Assembly (NCBI RefSeq): GCF_013694105.1
Contig: NZ_JACEFG010000003.1
Span: 186,001 to 250,000, forward strand
Source of the DNA: Halobacillus locisalis
GTDB taxonomy: Bacteria; Bacillota; Bacilli; Bacillales; Halobacillaceae
DNA: 64,000 bases
Reading direction: 5' to 3'
Part shown: positions 44,425 through 54,417 of the stretch, piece after piece
Layout of the letters: the number at the start of each line of letters is the position of its first letter
How positions within the stretch are numbered: the first letter of the stretch is position 1
Position numbers and translations under genes: made by a program
Notes under the pieces: model-generated
Seen by the model: the letters and a program-made list of their open reading frames with translations, nothing else
Databases searched by the model: none
What the model was told of the DNA's origin: nothing

Positions 44425-44939
44425 ATGACGACACACAAACGGATCACGTTCAAACGCGACGAGCCATGGAGCTGTTTCTCGATTGGCTGTTCATCAGCGT
44501 ATATTTACTACTGTTGCTTAGCATCACCGTCCTTTTTTACCAGCTCGCCTTTGACGGGATTCCGGAATTCTCATCCGCCCAATCTCAATGGGTGGCGACG
44601 TTGACGTCCGTTGTTCCGCTTGTGCTGCTTTTTTCCATAATGGAAGGGCGTGAACCGTACGCTTCGTGGGGGAAAAGAAAAACGGGGCTGAAGGTCTTCT
44701 ATAAAGGTTCTCCTGTCAAAGGGAGTTTGATTCGCAATGTGCTCAAGTTCTTTCTATGGCAGCTTGGCCATATGAGTACGATCCAGGGAATCTATGAAGG
44801 ATATGATAACCTATTTGCGATTCTGTGTTTGACGTTGTCCGTGGGTCTGTCGCTTACATACATCGTGATGGTTTTGATAAGAAAAGACCAACGTCATCTG
44901 GCTGATTTGATTGCGGGGAGCGGAGTGGATCATAGGTGA
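44425..44939 (+). pseudogene. RDD family membrane protein with apparent frameshift
   Basis: The ATG at 44425 follows a strong AGGAAGGGGGG and encodes MTTHKRITFKRDEPW, but this frame soon becomes non-membrane and stops at 44604. The next frame, from an ATG at 44466 without a ribosome site, carries ELFLDWLFISVYLLLLLSIT, a second and third membrane helix, and a basic region (GKRKTGLKVFYKG) typical of RDD proteins, ending at 44939. A one-base shift near 44462-44470 would join them. Either a real mutation, a sequence error, or a start at 44466 giving 157 residues. Confidence 0.7.
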
Positions 44940-45004
44940 GACCTGTCCCCATGTTCGGTGAACGTGTATAATGGGAACCACTATATGGAAAAAGGAAGGT
45001 TATG

Positions 45005-45454
45005 ATGAAGTATGAAAAAGTGTTGGAGGATGAAACGCTAGACCAACGAACGAAACACCGTAAATCGGCGAAAAATCTTTTATACGTGTTGACCGCGATC
45101 AGCTTCGTCGGGCTTGTGTTTGAGTTGGTGACAAGCTCGATTCCCGAACTGATATATGCATCCATGATCATGGCCGTTCCGATGGTCTACGAATTTTTGA
45201 AAAGCATGCAGTCGAATGACACGTTGTGGCACAAGTGGGAAGTCTTCTGGAGTGGGAGGAAGCGGCTATTTGTTTTGAAGGAAGTTGTAAGTGTAATCTC
45301 GGGGATGTTCGTGTTTACATGGATCTTGGGAGTGGATTTTTCCTTCTACATAGGAGGTGCAATCGTAACGGCTGTCTTACAATTGGGCGATTCAAAGAAG
45401 CGATGGCATGCGAAAAATGAATATTTGGAAATGTATAAGGAGGAGGTCGCTTGA
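45005..45454 (+). CDS. Membrane protein of unknown function
   Basis: 149 residues from the second of two ATG codons (GGAAGG upstream). Four hydrophobic segments in two hairpins (about 24-41, 47-61, 92-108, 112-127), with a basic start (DQRTKHRKSAKN) and charged end. The end overlaps the lipoprotein start by 4 nt (TTGA), so the two genes are coupled. Confidence 0.7.
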   Translation: MKYEKVLEDETLDQRTKHRKSAKNLLYVLTAISFVGLVFELVTSSIPELIYASMIMAVPMVYEFLKSMQSNDTLWHKWEVFWSGRKRLFVLKEVVSVISGMFVFTWILGVDFSFYIGGAIVTAVLQLGDSKKRWHAKNEYLEMYKEEVA

Positions 45455-46242
45455 GGATTTTTCTAGGGGTGCTCTTCCTGTCCGTGCTGATCGGATGTCA
45501 GTCTACCTATACGATTGAAGAAGATTTTCCGGTCAGTGAAGAAGTGGTGGAAGTAAATATGAAAACAGGGGGCAGTGCGAACACGAATCTGGAACGAGCG
45601 CAAACGGATGATCCGGAGAAGATAGACGAACTTCTCTCGGTCATCAACGAACTTTCTTTATTCAAAATAGAGGGAGACGAGATGCGTGCTCACCATGAGC
45701 TGATGCAGGCTGTTCCCTCGCTCGAAGTATCTCTCTCTCGATCTAGTGATAATGCACCTTATTTCTTTACCATTGCAGAAGGCGGCCAAGGGATGTTTCT
45801 CTCTTTTGACGGGGGATCGACGGATGTCGGTTACATGACGGAAACGTTTGACCCGGAAGTCTATCAGAAATTGAAAGAGATCTATGATACTCTCTATGTA
45901 CAGACAACTCGAAGACTTGAGATATTCAATTTGGGTGAAAGAATGAAGATAGAAAAAGAATCTGGTGAAGCTACTGATCTGATTGTGGAAGCGACTTTCG
46001 AGATCTACCAAGAGGAGGAAGCCCTTAAAGCTGATCCAACAAATCTCGAAGTTAGATTAAGCGATGAAGAGATGAAGCTTATCGAGCAAAGTGAGCCGGA
46101 ACGCACGAGTGCCACACAATTCGAACAGCGCATCTCGGTCGAACATTCAAGCGCTGACCAAGGACTCTCTGGAAAAGTCATATGGGACGTAAAGGATTAC
46201 GAAGAAATTGAGATTCGCTTTGATGCGGAGGGTGAGGCATAG
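45451..46242 (+). CDS. Lipoprotein of unknown function
   Basis: 263 residues from a TTG at 45451. Signal peptide with lipobox LIGC (Cys16). The mature part is acidic, mixed alpha/beta: EEDFPVSEEVVEVNMKTGG is followed by a helix DPEKIDELLSVINELS and a beta-rich C-terminal half. Overlaps the previous membrane-protein gene, so the two may work as a pair. Not recognised. Confidence 0.75.
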   Translation: MRIFLGVLFLSVLIGCQSTYTIEEDFPVSEEVVEVNMKTGGSANTNLERAQTDDPEKIDELLSVINELSLFKIEGDEMRAHHELMQAVPSLEVSLSRSSDNAPYFFTIAEGGQGMFLSFDGGSTDVGYMTETFDPEVYQKLKEIYDTLYVQTTRRLEIFNLGERMKIEKESGEATDLIVEATFEIYQEEEALKADPTNLEVRLSDEEMKLIEQSEPERTSATQFEQRISVEHSSADQGLSGKVIWDVKDYEEIEIRFDAEGEA

Positions 46243-46261
46243 ATGATGTGCGACCAGGCTT

Positions 46262-46470
46262 ACTCTCGGCGGTTTTGAGCATTCGAAGTCTCGGAATCTG
46301 CAGAGAGAAGCCGGATTAAAGCACTTTTGGAAGTAGATTGTGTCTATAAGTGCTTTAATCGCCTCCATTAAGGCGCTTTTCACGACACCGACCATTCAAA
46401 ACCGTCGTAAAGAAAACGTTTATGACGGTTTCCGGAACACATACTCATCAAAAACGTAAATAAATAAACG
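46262..46470. repeat. 52-bp periodic palindrome array G
   Basis: Unit starts near 46295, 46346, 46398 and 46450, plus a half unit at 46268. GATTAAAGCACTT and AAGTGCTTTAATC form a 13-bp stem across one linker, a compensated variant of the usual arms. It fills the gap between convergent genes. Confidence 0.88.
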
Positions 46471-46503
46471 AAAAGCCGCTATGCTCCCACATAGCGGCTT
46501 TTC
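46470..46503 (-). terminator. Terminator of the DUF1659-DUF2922 pair
   Basis: GAAAAGCCGCTATG and CATAGCGGCTTTTC arms; works on both strands. Confidence 0.92.
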
Positions 46504-46505
46504 GT

Positions 46506-46718
46506 TTATAGGGCGACGTCGAACACATTGCGCTCGACGATGCGGGCTTCTTTTTTGGAGACGAGGTTGCCTCCACTTGAATAGAAGCAGTTTTCTTGGA
46601 TGATTGCATCCATCGCGGCGTTGACCAGCGCAGGATCGGCCGGCTCAACAGGCTGATCGAGCGAGATCGTCACGGTTTTGCCATCTTCATTGAGAAATTT
46701 AAATTCCAGCTTTTTCAT
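46506..46718 (-). CDS. DUF2922 domain protein
   Basis: 70 residues, AAGGAGGG upstream. MKKLEFKFLNEDGKTVTISLDQPV, PALVNAAMDAII and a C-terminal KEARIVERNVFDVAL match small DUF2922 proteins. These regularly sit next to DUF1659 genes, as here. Function unknown. Confidence 0.88.
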   Translation of the reverse strand: MKKLEFKFLNEDGKTVTISLDQPVEPADPALVNAAMDAIIQENCFYSSGGNLVSKKEARIVERNVFDVAL

Positions 46719-46738
46719 CGGTTCCCTCCTTACACCAA

Positions 46739-46963
46739 TTAAACTTCATAAATCATGTATTCGTCGTTACGTTCGATTGTAGATAAGACGCGTTGTTGCA
46801 ACGGTTCTAGAGCATTTGCGACAGTGTGCAATTGTTCAGACGTCGCGGTCGTTTTCACATTGTTGAAGGACTTCGTACGGTACACCGCGTTTCCTTTCAG
46901 GTCGATGCCATCTTCGAAAATCAGCTGTAACTGGCTGTCGATGATCTCTGCGTTTACGGCCAT
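46739..46963 (-). CDS. DUF1659 domain protein
   Basis: 74 residues from the ATG at 46963 with AGGAGGTGATCACG upstream. QLQLIFEDGIDLKGNAVYRTKSFNNVK fits DUF1659 (key GIDLKGNAVYRTKSF at about 19-33). Followed 20 nt later by the DUF2922 gene. Function unknown. Confidence 0.88.
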   Translation of the reverse strand: MAVNAEIIDSQLQLIFEDGIDLKGNAVYRTKSFNNVKTTATSEQLHTVANALEPLQQRVLSTIERNDEYMIYEV

Positions 46964-47103
46964 CGTGATCACCTCCTTTCACTTCTATAATCGAAGCGGA
47001 AGCCGGGGAGGTGTCATGTTTTTTTATGTCTAGTGAAAGTGTTGATTGTCCCTGATTGGTATATGGTATTATGAATAAAATGCCTCTGAAAGGGGACGGT
47101 GGA

Positions 47104-47679
47104 ATGAAACAAATCCTGATCGATTACATGAAACAATTCTCGGATCTCAGTGAAGCAGAACTTGAGAAGGTGGCCTCGGAGGTCGACGTAGCGAGCTTCC
47201 CTAAAGGGACCGTATTGCTGCATCAAGGCGAGGTTCCAGACCGTTGTTTTTTCATATTGAAAGGATGCATCCGTAAATACACCGTCGATGAAACCGGCAA
47301 GGAAACCACCTTCAACTTTTATACAGAAGAAGAGAGCGTCACCATCTTCAGCAACGGTAAGGAATCGAACTACTCGTTGAACTGCCTTGAGGATTGCGTG
47401 CTGGTCGTCGGGGATTTGTCCACCGAACAGGAGTCGTACGATGCGAATCCGGCTCTCGAGGCGATGACGCGCAAGATGATCGAAGGCAGCATGGGACAGA
47501 TGCACGACGAGTTCGCCGCCTACATGTCCCAAGCGCCAGAAGAACGATTCAAGACATTGATGGAAAAAAGACCTGGACTGATCGACCGCGTGCCGAACTA
47601 TCAGCTGGCAAGCTACCTCGGCATCACGCCCGAATCCTTCAGCCGTATCAAAAAGCGGTTAGGAAGCCCCCAGCCATGA
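47104..47679 (+). CDS. Crp/Fnr family transcriptional regulator
   Basis: 191 residues from the ATG at 47104. N-terminal cyclic-nucleotide-binding-type beta roll (SFPKGTVLLHQGEVPDRCFFILKG, about 32-55, then KYTVDETGKETTF) and a C-terminal helix-turn-helix (NYQLASYLGITPESFSRIKKRL, about 166-187). No cysteine cluster for Fe-S. It overlaps the 3' end of the convergent DUF4386 gene by 21 nt. Target genes unknown. Confidence 0.85.
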   Translation: MKQILIDYMKQFSDLSEAELEKVASEVDVASFPKGTVLLHQGEVPDRCFFILKGCIRKYTVDETGKETTFNFYTEEESVTIFSNGKESNYSLNCLEDCVLVVGDLSTEQESYDANPALEAMTRKMIEGSMGQMHDEFAAYMSQAPEERFKTLMEKRPGLIDRVPNYQLASYLGITPESFSRIKKRLGSPQP

Positions 47680-48357
47680 CGTGACCGCCGCCTTTTTCAC
47701 CTGAAGGGCTTTAACCAAAAGCCACACGCCGAATCCCAGCTCACCAGCCATCATCGGAAGCATCAAAATCGCCTCCAAGATGGCTGTTGCGCTGTCGAAT
47801 TGCGGCAGGAAGCGGTACAACGCATGGACAACCATGTACCCGGCGCCACCTGCGACTAATAAAACGCTCCACAATCTCGGAATGTCCCCCGCTTTTGAAG
47901 CAACAATTCCCGTCATCACAAGGTGCACACCGAAGACGATCAACCCGAACGACCAAATCACTTCGAAACTCGTGATCGCCGCCATCACCTCAGAAGCAGA
48001 TCGCATAACAGCCGCACCCGCCAGTTGAAAAACAGCGATCGAGAGGATGAGGGTATAGAGGAGACGCAACCCACCAACAACCTGAGCCAATCGCACGTCA
48101 ACCGTTTTGAAAAAGGTGTAAAAAGCCCATGATACAAGTAGGTCTGCCGCGATAATCACAACCCACCCGGCAATCCCGAGACGGAATAAGGCGAGAGAAT
48201 CCTGGATATTCTCAAATGTCGCGGCCGCATCGTCTGGAATGACGAGCGTGCTATGCACGTACCCGTATGAGAAGAACGCGGCGAGCGTCATGATCAGTAA
48301 GGAAATGCCTGCGACGAGAGCGGCCGAACGTTTTGAAGCCTTCAAAATAAAGTTCAA
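47659..48357 (-). CDS. DUF4386 membrane protein
   Basis: 232 residues, six hydrophobic segments, AGGAGGGG upstream. SLALFRLGIAGWVVIIAADLLVSWAFYTFF and RLLYTLILSIAVFQL, then FGVHLVMTGIVASKAGDIPRLWSVLLVAGG, are the DUF4386 pattern (key FGVHL and GDIPR near 143 and 156). Function unknown. Convergent with, and overlapping, the Crp/Fnr gene, whose product may regulate it (inference). Confidence 0.85.
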   Translation of the reverse strand: MNFILKASKRSAALVAGISLLIMTLAAFFSYGYVHSTLVIPDDAAATFENIQDSLALFRLGIAGWVVIIAADLLVSWAFYTFFKTVDVRLAQVVGGLRLLYTLILSIAVFQLAGAAVMRSASEVMAAITSFEVIWSFGLIVFGVHLVMTGIVASKAGDIPRLWSVLLVAGGAGYMVVHALYRFLPQFDSATAILEAILMLPMMAGELGFGVWLLVKALQVKKAAVTSWLGAS

Positions 48358-48699
48358 TGGAACCCCTCCTTATATATGCTTTAATCATACTTCTGCTTTT
48401 GCCCCATTGCCTTGATTTAAGTCAAGAAATGGAATGAATCAAAAAACTTCATTGTGTCTAAGTCACTTTCTAAACCAGTAGCGATAAAAGAGGAAGAGAC
48501 GGTGGCTTACTCTTCGTCTTTTCCACGTACTAGGCAACAAAAGGGAAGAGATCTACCTTCTCTCTTCCAACTTGATAGAAAAAGAAAGTGAACAGGCCCT
48601 TTTCGTCATTTTATGAAGAAAAAGGGAACATCCACCCCTATCCTTTCCAACCATCCAGCACGAAAGTATCAGAATCGTCAAAAAATATTAAAGTAAAAG

Positions 48700-48728
48700 T
48701 TGACAACGCTTTCAAAGTAGCGTAGTTT
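48700..48728 (+). promoter_or_regulatory. glpF promoter with cre-like site
   Basis: TTGACA (48700-48705), 17-nt spacer, TAGTTT (48723-48728). TGACAACGCTTTCA (48701-48714) matches the CcpA cre pattern TGNNANCGNNNNCA and overlaps the -35, so glucose repression is expected. The preceding 340 nt (48358-48699) show short hairpins only. Confidence 0.65.
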
Positions 48729-48765
48729 AATAGATAACAAGTTAATAACTGTGTCGGAGATATGG

Positions 48766-48822
48766 AGACTCACATTGATTAAGCATACTTTCTTCAAGTA
48801 TGACATCGGTGTGAGTCTTTTT
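48766..48822 (+). terminator. Leader terminator of the glp operon (GlpP-type)
   Basis: AGACTCACA and TGTGAGTCT arms with an inner CATACTT/AAGTATG stem and TTTTT. It stands between promoter and glpF, the place where GlpP antitermination acts in Bacillus. No glpP gene is in the window. Confidence 0.75.
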
Positions 48823-48860
48823 GTCTCTGTATGGTAAAAAAAGTAAAAGGAGATGAAGTC

Positions 48861-49691
48861 ATGACAGAGTTCGTAGCCGAGTTGATCGGAACCATGATTT
48901 TGATTATTTTTGGTGGAGGCGTCGTTGGTGGCGTAGTGTTGAAGAATACGAAGGCGGAAGGTTCTGGTTGGGTCGTCATTACGATTGCCTGGGGACTTGC
49001 CGTAACGATGGGGGTATATGCGGTCGGAAGTTTCACCGGTGCACACATTAACCCTGCGGTAACACTCGGGTTTGCGGCAATCGGGGAATTCCCGTGGGCG
49101 AAGGTTCCGGTGTACATTCTCGCTCAAATGATCGGAGCGATGATCGGGGCGGCTATCGTCTTCTTGAACTATCTGCCTCACTGGAACAAGACAGAGGACA
49201 AAGGAGCAAAGCTTGCGGTCTTCTCAACAGACCCTGCGGTTCGCAGTCCTTTCTCCAACTTATTGAGTGAGATCATCGGAACGTTCGTCCTTCTGATGGG
49301 GCTTCTCTTCATCGGAGCGAATGAGTTCACAGACGGATTGAATCCGCTGATTGTCGGCTTATTGATTGTCGCGATCGGGATGTCCTTGGGAGGCGCGACC
49401 GGTTATGCGATCAACCCGGCCCGTGACCTTGGACCACGAATCGCACACTTCCTGTTGCCGATTCCGGGAAAAGGCGGATCGGATTGGGGTTATGCTTGGA
49501 TTCCGGTTGTCGGCCCGATTCTAGGAGGCGTATACGGAGCGGTGTTCTACCGTGCCATCTTCATGCAGGATCTATCGATTGCGTTCTGGATTTTGTCCGT
49601 CATCATGGCGGTCATTATCGTCGGGGCTGTCCAAACGGAATTGAAAAAAGCGAAAATAGGCGAAAAACCCGCTCAAAACAAGGCGGTTTAA
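48861..49691 (+). CDS. glpF: Glycerol uptake facilitator
   Basis: Aquaglyceroporin of 276 residues from the ATG at 48861 (AAAGGAG upstream). Two NPA boxes: HINPAVTLG (NPA 64-66) and INPARDLGPR (NPA 185-187) with Asp189 that marks glycerol channels over water channels. First gene of glpF-glpK-dhaKLM. Confidence 0.95.
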   Translation: MTEFVAELIGTMILIIFGGGVVGGVVLKNTKAEGSGWVVITIAWGLAVTMGVYAVGSFTGAHINPAVTLGFAAIGEFPWAKVPVYILAQMIGAMIGAAIVFLNYLPHWNKTEDKGAKLAVFSTDPAVRSPFSNLLSEIIGTFVLLMGLLFIGANEFTDGLNPLIVGLLIVAIGMSLGGATGYAINPARDLGPRIAHFLLPIPGKGGSDWGYAWIPVVGPILGGVYGAVFYRAIFMQDLSIAFWILSVIMAVIIVGAVQTELKKAKIGEKPAQNKAV

Positions 49692-49701
49692 TTACACATA
49701 A

Positions 49702-51210
<1,509 letters not shown>

Positions 51211-51217
51211 GAGATTC

Positions 51218-51248
51218 AAAAGGACAGGTGACGTGCGCCTGTCCTTTT
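51218..51248 (+). terminator. Terminator or attenuator after glpK
   Basis: AAAAGGACAGG and CCTGTCCTTTT with a 9-nt loop. dhaK starts 92 nt later, so readthrough may set a lower dha level. Confidence 0.85.
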
Positions 51249-51270
51249 GTGCCTTTTTCAGCATGTTTGA

Positions 51271-51323
51271 GCGCTCGCAAAAGTGGCTGTGTGCTCGCAA
51301 CAAGTAGACTAACGCTCGCAAAT
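51271..51323. repeat. Three GCTCGCAA motifs at 20-21 bp spacing
   Basis: GCTCGCAA occurs at 51273, 51293 and 51314 between the glpK terminator and the dhaK ribosome site. Two helical turns apart; possible regulator sites. Confidence 0.5.
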
Positions 51324-51339
51324 CAAAGGAGGAATTCTG

Positions 51340-52326
51340 ATGAAGAAATTGATCAATCAACCCGAACAGATCATTGATGAAATGCTGGACGGCATCGTTT
51401 CAGCAAGCCCGTCGTCCGTCCGCCGTTTAGAAGATACGACGGTTCTTGTCCGGAAAGATGCCCCAGTGGATGGTAAAGTCGCGCTCATCAGCGGCGGTGG
51501 AAGTGGTCATGAACCTGCGCATGCGGGCTATATCGGAAAAGGGATGCTTGACGGTGCGGTATCGGGTGAAGTGTTCACGTCGCCGACGCCTGACCAAGTG
51601 CTCGAGGCCATCAAAGCGACGGACTCCGGTTCTGGTGTGCTGCTCGTCATCAAGAATTATTCCGGAGATGTCATGAACTTCGATATGGCAGCAGAGCTTG
51701 CGGAAGCAGAAGGAATCGAGACGGCACAAGTCATCGTTCGTGACGATATCGCCGTCGATGATCCGGAAAACCGACGAGGTGTGGCCGGTACGATTTATGT
51801 CCACAAAATCGCTGGTGCCAAAGCGGAAACGGGTGCGTCTCTCGAGGAAGTCCAAGCGACAGCTCAGAAGGTGATTGACAATGCCCGCACGATGGGGGTT
51901 GCGCTCAGCCCTTGTATCATGCCGACGTCAGGTGAACCGGGATTTGAACTTGCGGATGATGAAATCGAGCTCGGCATCGGCATTCACGGCGAAGCGGGGA
52001 TCGAGAAGCGCAAGCAGATGACCGCCGATGAAATCGCGGCGGAACTCGTCGAGCGTCTGCTCCCTGAGGTGGATTTGGCGGACCAAGACGAAGTCGCGGT
52101 CATGGTCAATGGAATGGGCGCCACGCCTGAGATGGAACTCCATGTGTTCAACCGGAAAGTACAAGACCTTTTACAAGAAAAAGGGGTGAAGGTCTACGAT
52201 ACGATTGTCGGAAACTTCATGACGTCGCTTGAAATGGCGGGGTGCTCGCTGACGTTGCTGAAATTGGATGATGAGTTGAAGGAATTGCTCGATGCGCCGT
52301 CTCATGCGGCGGCGTTCAAGAAATAA
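51340..52326 (+). CDS. dhaK: Dihydroxyacetone kinase subunit DhaK
   Basis: Binds dihydroxyacetone for PTS-dependent phosphorylation. 328 residues, AAGGAGG upstream. GGGSGHEPAHAG (52-63) and GIHGEAG (214-220) with His216, the residue that forms the covalent hemiaminal with substrate. In an operon with dhaL (12-nt gap) and dhaM. Confidence 0.95.
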   Translation: MKKLINQPEQIIDEMLDGIVSASPSSVRRLEDTTVLVRKDAPVDGKVALISGGGSGHEPAHAGYIGKGMLDGAVSGEVFTSPTPDQVLEAIKATDSGSGVLLVIKNYSGDVMNFDMAAELAEAEGIETAQVIVRDDIAVDDPENRRGVAGTIYVHKIAGAKAETGASLEEVQATAQKVIDNARTMGVALSPCIMPTSGEPGFELADDEIELGIGIHGEAGIEKRKQMTADEIAAELVERLLPEVDLADQDEVAVMVNGMGATPEMELHVFNRKVQDLLQEKGVKVYDTIVGNFMTSLEMAGCSLTLLKLDDELKELLDAPSHAAAFKK

Positions 52327-52338
52327 GGAGGGATTCGG

Positions 52339-52950
52339 ATGCAGCTGACAGTTGAAGATACGATTCAATGGTTGAAGCAGTTCAATGATCGATTGAGTGA
52401 GCAGAAGGATTATTTGTCCCAGCTCGACCGTGCGATCGGGGACGGGGACCACGGGATCAATATGGCGCGTGGATTCCAGCAGGTCGCGGAAGGGCTCGAC
52501 GGGGATTTTGATGAGGTATCGGACGTATTGAAAAAAACGGCGACGACGGTGATGTCAAAAGTCGGTGGTGCGTCTGGTCCATTGTACGGCACGGCGTTTT
52601 TGAAAATGTCGATGGAGTGTAAAGGAAAAGACGTCGATGCGGCGGTGCTTGCGGATATGGTCGAAGCGGCACTCGGCGGCATCAAGCAGCGCGGCAAGTC
52701 GGAAGAAGGCGAGAAGACGATGATCGACGTCTGGGCACCGGTGCTCGGAACGCTCCAGGAAGAAGACTTCGACGCGGAGCGATTGAAACAGACGGCAGAA
52801 GAGGCGATGCAGAAGACGGAAGACATGACGGCGACGAAAGGCCGGGCATCGTATTTCAAAGAGAAATCACAAGGTCACCTCGATCCGGGCGCGGTTTCTT
52901 CCTATTATTTGTTCGCGGAACTCGCGGATGTCATCGGGAAAGGAGCGTGA
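52339..52950 (+). CDS. dhaL: Dihydroxyacetone kinase subunit DhaL
   Basis: Carries the ADP cofactor that relays phosphate from DhaM to substrate. 203 residues, AAGGAGG upstream. LDRAIGDGDHG (29-39) provides the Mg-binding aspartates 30, 35 and 37; KVGGASGPLYGTAF (about 73-86) and KGRASYFKEKSQGHLDPGA complete the family pattern. Confidence 0.95.
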   Translation: MQLTVEDTIQWLKQFNDRLSEQKDYLSQLDRAIGDGDHGINMARGFQQVAEGLDGDFDEVSDVLKKTATTVMSKVGGASGPLYGTAFLKMSMECKGKDVDAAVLADMVEAALGGIKQRGKSEEGEKTMIDVWAPVLGTLQEEDFDAERLKQTAEEAMQKTEDMTATKGRASYFKEKSQGHLDPGAVSSYYLFAELADVIGKGA

Positions 52951-52954
52951 TCGG

Positions 52955-53326
52955 ATGGTCGGTATTTTGCTCGTGTCACATAGTGCAAAGTTAGTCGAAG
53001 GGCTGGACGAATTATTGAAGCAGGTCGTCGGCGACGTTTCGATCGTCACGGCTGGTGGGGATGAAGACGGCAATATCGGTACCCACTTTGATAAAATCCA
53101 GGCGGCCGTGGAAGAAGCCGGTTCTGGCGATGACGGCGCGCTCGTGTTCTACGATCTCGGCAGTGCCAAGATGAACGCCGAGATGGCGATTGAGGTTGTT
53201 GAGTCCGAGGATGTCCGTCTTGTGTCTTATCCGATTGTGGAAGGCAGTTATCTGGCGGCTGTTGAAGCGAGTATCGGGAAATCGCTGGATGATATTCTGG
53301 CGTCTTTGGAAAAGGAATTCGGATGA
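52955..53326 (+). CDS. dhaM: PTS-dependent dihydroxyacetone kinase phosphotransferase subunit DhaM
   Basis: 123 residues from the ATG at 52955 (AAAGGAG upstream). Only the EIIA-mannose-type domain is present, with phosphorylated His9 in LVSHS; HPr and EI-like extensions seen in E. coli DhaM are absent, so it takes phosphate from the general PTS HPr. GGDEDGNIGT and FYDLGSAKMNAEMA are family motifs. Confidence 0.94.
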   Translation: MVGILLVSHSAKLVEGLDELLKQVVGDVSIVTAGGDEDGNIGTHFDKIQAAVEEAGSGDDGALVFYDLGSAKMNAEMAIEVVESEDVRLVSYPIVEGSYLAAVEASIGKSLDDILASLEKEFG

Positions 53327-53332
53327 TTGATG

Positions 53333-53362
53333 AGGCGCACTCTTTGGGGGTGCGTCTTCTTT
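53333..53362 (+). terminator. Terminator of the dha operon
   Basis: GGCGCAC and GTGCGTC arms followed by TTCTTTT. Confidence 0.75.
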
Positions 53363-53369
53363 TATGGTG

Positions 53370-53785
53370 GTGTGGGGGATGAAAGCAGTTATGCGGTTGC
53401 TGAACGTTGAAAACCGCTTTGATAGGACTGATCAACACACTTTCTCCAATCCACCATTATGAAAACCGTTTAGACAGCCCGAGTCACGACACTTTCAAGA
53501 ATCTATAATGAAGAAAACCGTCGTGAGCGTATTGATCACGACGGTTTTCTAGGAATGTATTAAAAAAACGGTCGTGAACAGACTAATAAACTTAAATCCA
53601 CTTCACGAGATCATCGTAGGAAATGCCTATGGTTAAGGCTCATTTTCTCGATGCGCTATCATGCAACCGTCTTATTCAACGGATTACAACACTTTCAAAG
53701 TAATATAATGAAGAAACCCGTCCTAAGTTCATAGTTAAGACGGGTTCCAGCAATAATTCACTCTAAAAACGTCATTTAGCCCCGA
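53370..53785. repeat. 52-bp periodic palindrome array H
   Basis: Largest array. Unit starts at 53410, 53462, 53514, 53566 (exact 52-bp steps), a decayed part, then 53663, 53714 and 53765. Unit 53514 is a near-perfect palindrome, AAAACCGTCGTGA with TCACGACGGTTTT. Unit 53714 is a compensated variant (ACCCGTC with GACGGGT). The last unit contains the stop codon of tetR. Confidence 0.92.
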
Positions 53786-54362
53786 GCATCCGGCGAATCC
53801 CCTCATGACACGAATCCCGGTACCAATCATGAAGGGATTCCTCACCTCGCATCAACCATTGCAGCAAGGACCCGTCAATCATCGTCCGGATCATCACCGC
53901 CGCTTGTTCCACATCCTCGACCTCATACACACCTTCCGCAATCCCCTGCTCGACAATCGACCGCCCGATCGAGAAGCAGTGTTCATAGAACTGCGCATTA
54001 ATTTTCTGATAGGCCGGTTCCTGTTTTACCCTTGCTAAAAAGTCGAGATAGAGTTGGTAAAAGGTCCGGTTTTCTTCGGGGCTGATGAAGACCTGCCCGA
54101 TGTACGCCTGCAACTTTTCTTCAGCCGTCTCGACTTCATCCATCGCCGCACGCTCATTTTCAAAGATCCGCTGCGTCAGCCATTCGAACAAGTGGGCGAA
54201 GACATCGCCTTTGCTTTTGAAATAGTAGTTGGGCACGCCCTTACTTACCTCAGCGTAATCCGCAATGTCCTGCAAGGTGACGTGCTCGTATCCTTTATCG
54301 GTTGCGGCTTCGAACGCCGCTTTGATCAATTGCTGTTTTCTTGCTTCTGCTTTACCTGCCAT
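53772..54362 (-). CDS. TetR family regulator
   Basis: 196 residues from the ATG at 54362 (AGGAGAGG upstream). Helix-turn-helix at about 25-50: VTLQDIADYAEVSKGVPNYYF then KSKGDVFAHLFEW. Divergent from a quinone/acryloyl-CoA-reductase-like gene, so it probably represses that gene and itself. The intergenic TGACCAGTCA at 54420-54429 is a possible operator. The TGA stop lies inside array H. Confidence 0.85.
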   Translation of the reverse strand: MAGKAEARKQQLIKAAFEAATDKGYEHVTLQDIADYAEVSKGVPNYYFKSKGDVFAHLFEWLTQRIFENERAAMDEVETAEEKLQAYIGQVFISPEENRTFYQLYLDFLARVKQEPAYQKINAQFYEHCFSIGRSIVEQGIAEGVYEVEDVEQAAVMIRTMIDGSLLQWLMRGEESLHDWYRDSCHEGIRRMLGAK

Positions 54363-54417
54363 CGTAACCTCTCCTAACGCTTCCATTATACAAAAAAACA
54401 GAGATGAAATAAATATT

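Noticed and set aside
44353-44960. GGGGACCTGTTCC and GACCTGTCCCC around the RDD gene as a paired repeat
   Set aside because: The two pieces are only loosely complementary and 590 bp apart; no consistent unit could be defined.
48678-49181. A minus-strand gene across the glpF leader
   Set aside because: It overlaps promoter, terminator and glpF, with no ribosome site and no recognisable protein features.
53410-53785. A CRISPR array (regular 35-nt palindromic repeat with 17-nt spacers)
   Set aside because: Repeats differ from unit to unit, spacers are too short and not clearly unique, arrays occur in ten gaps, and no cas genes are present.
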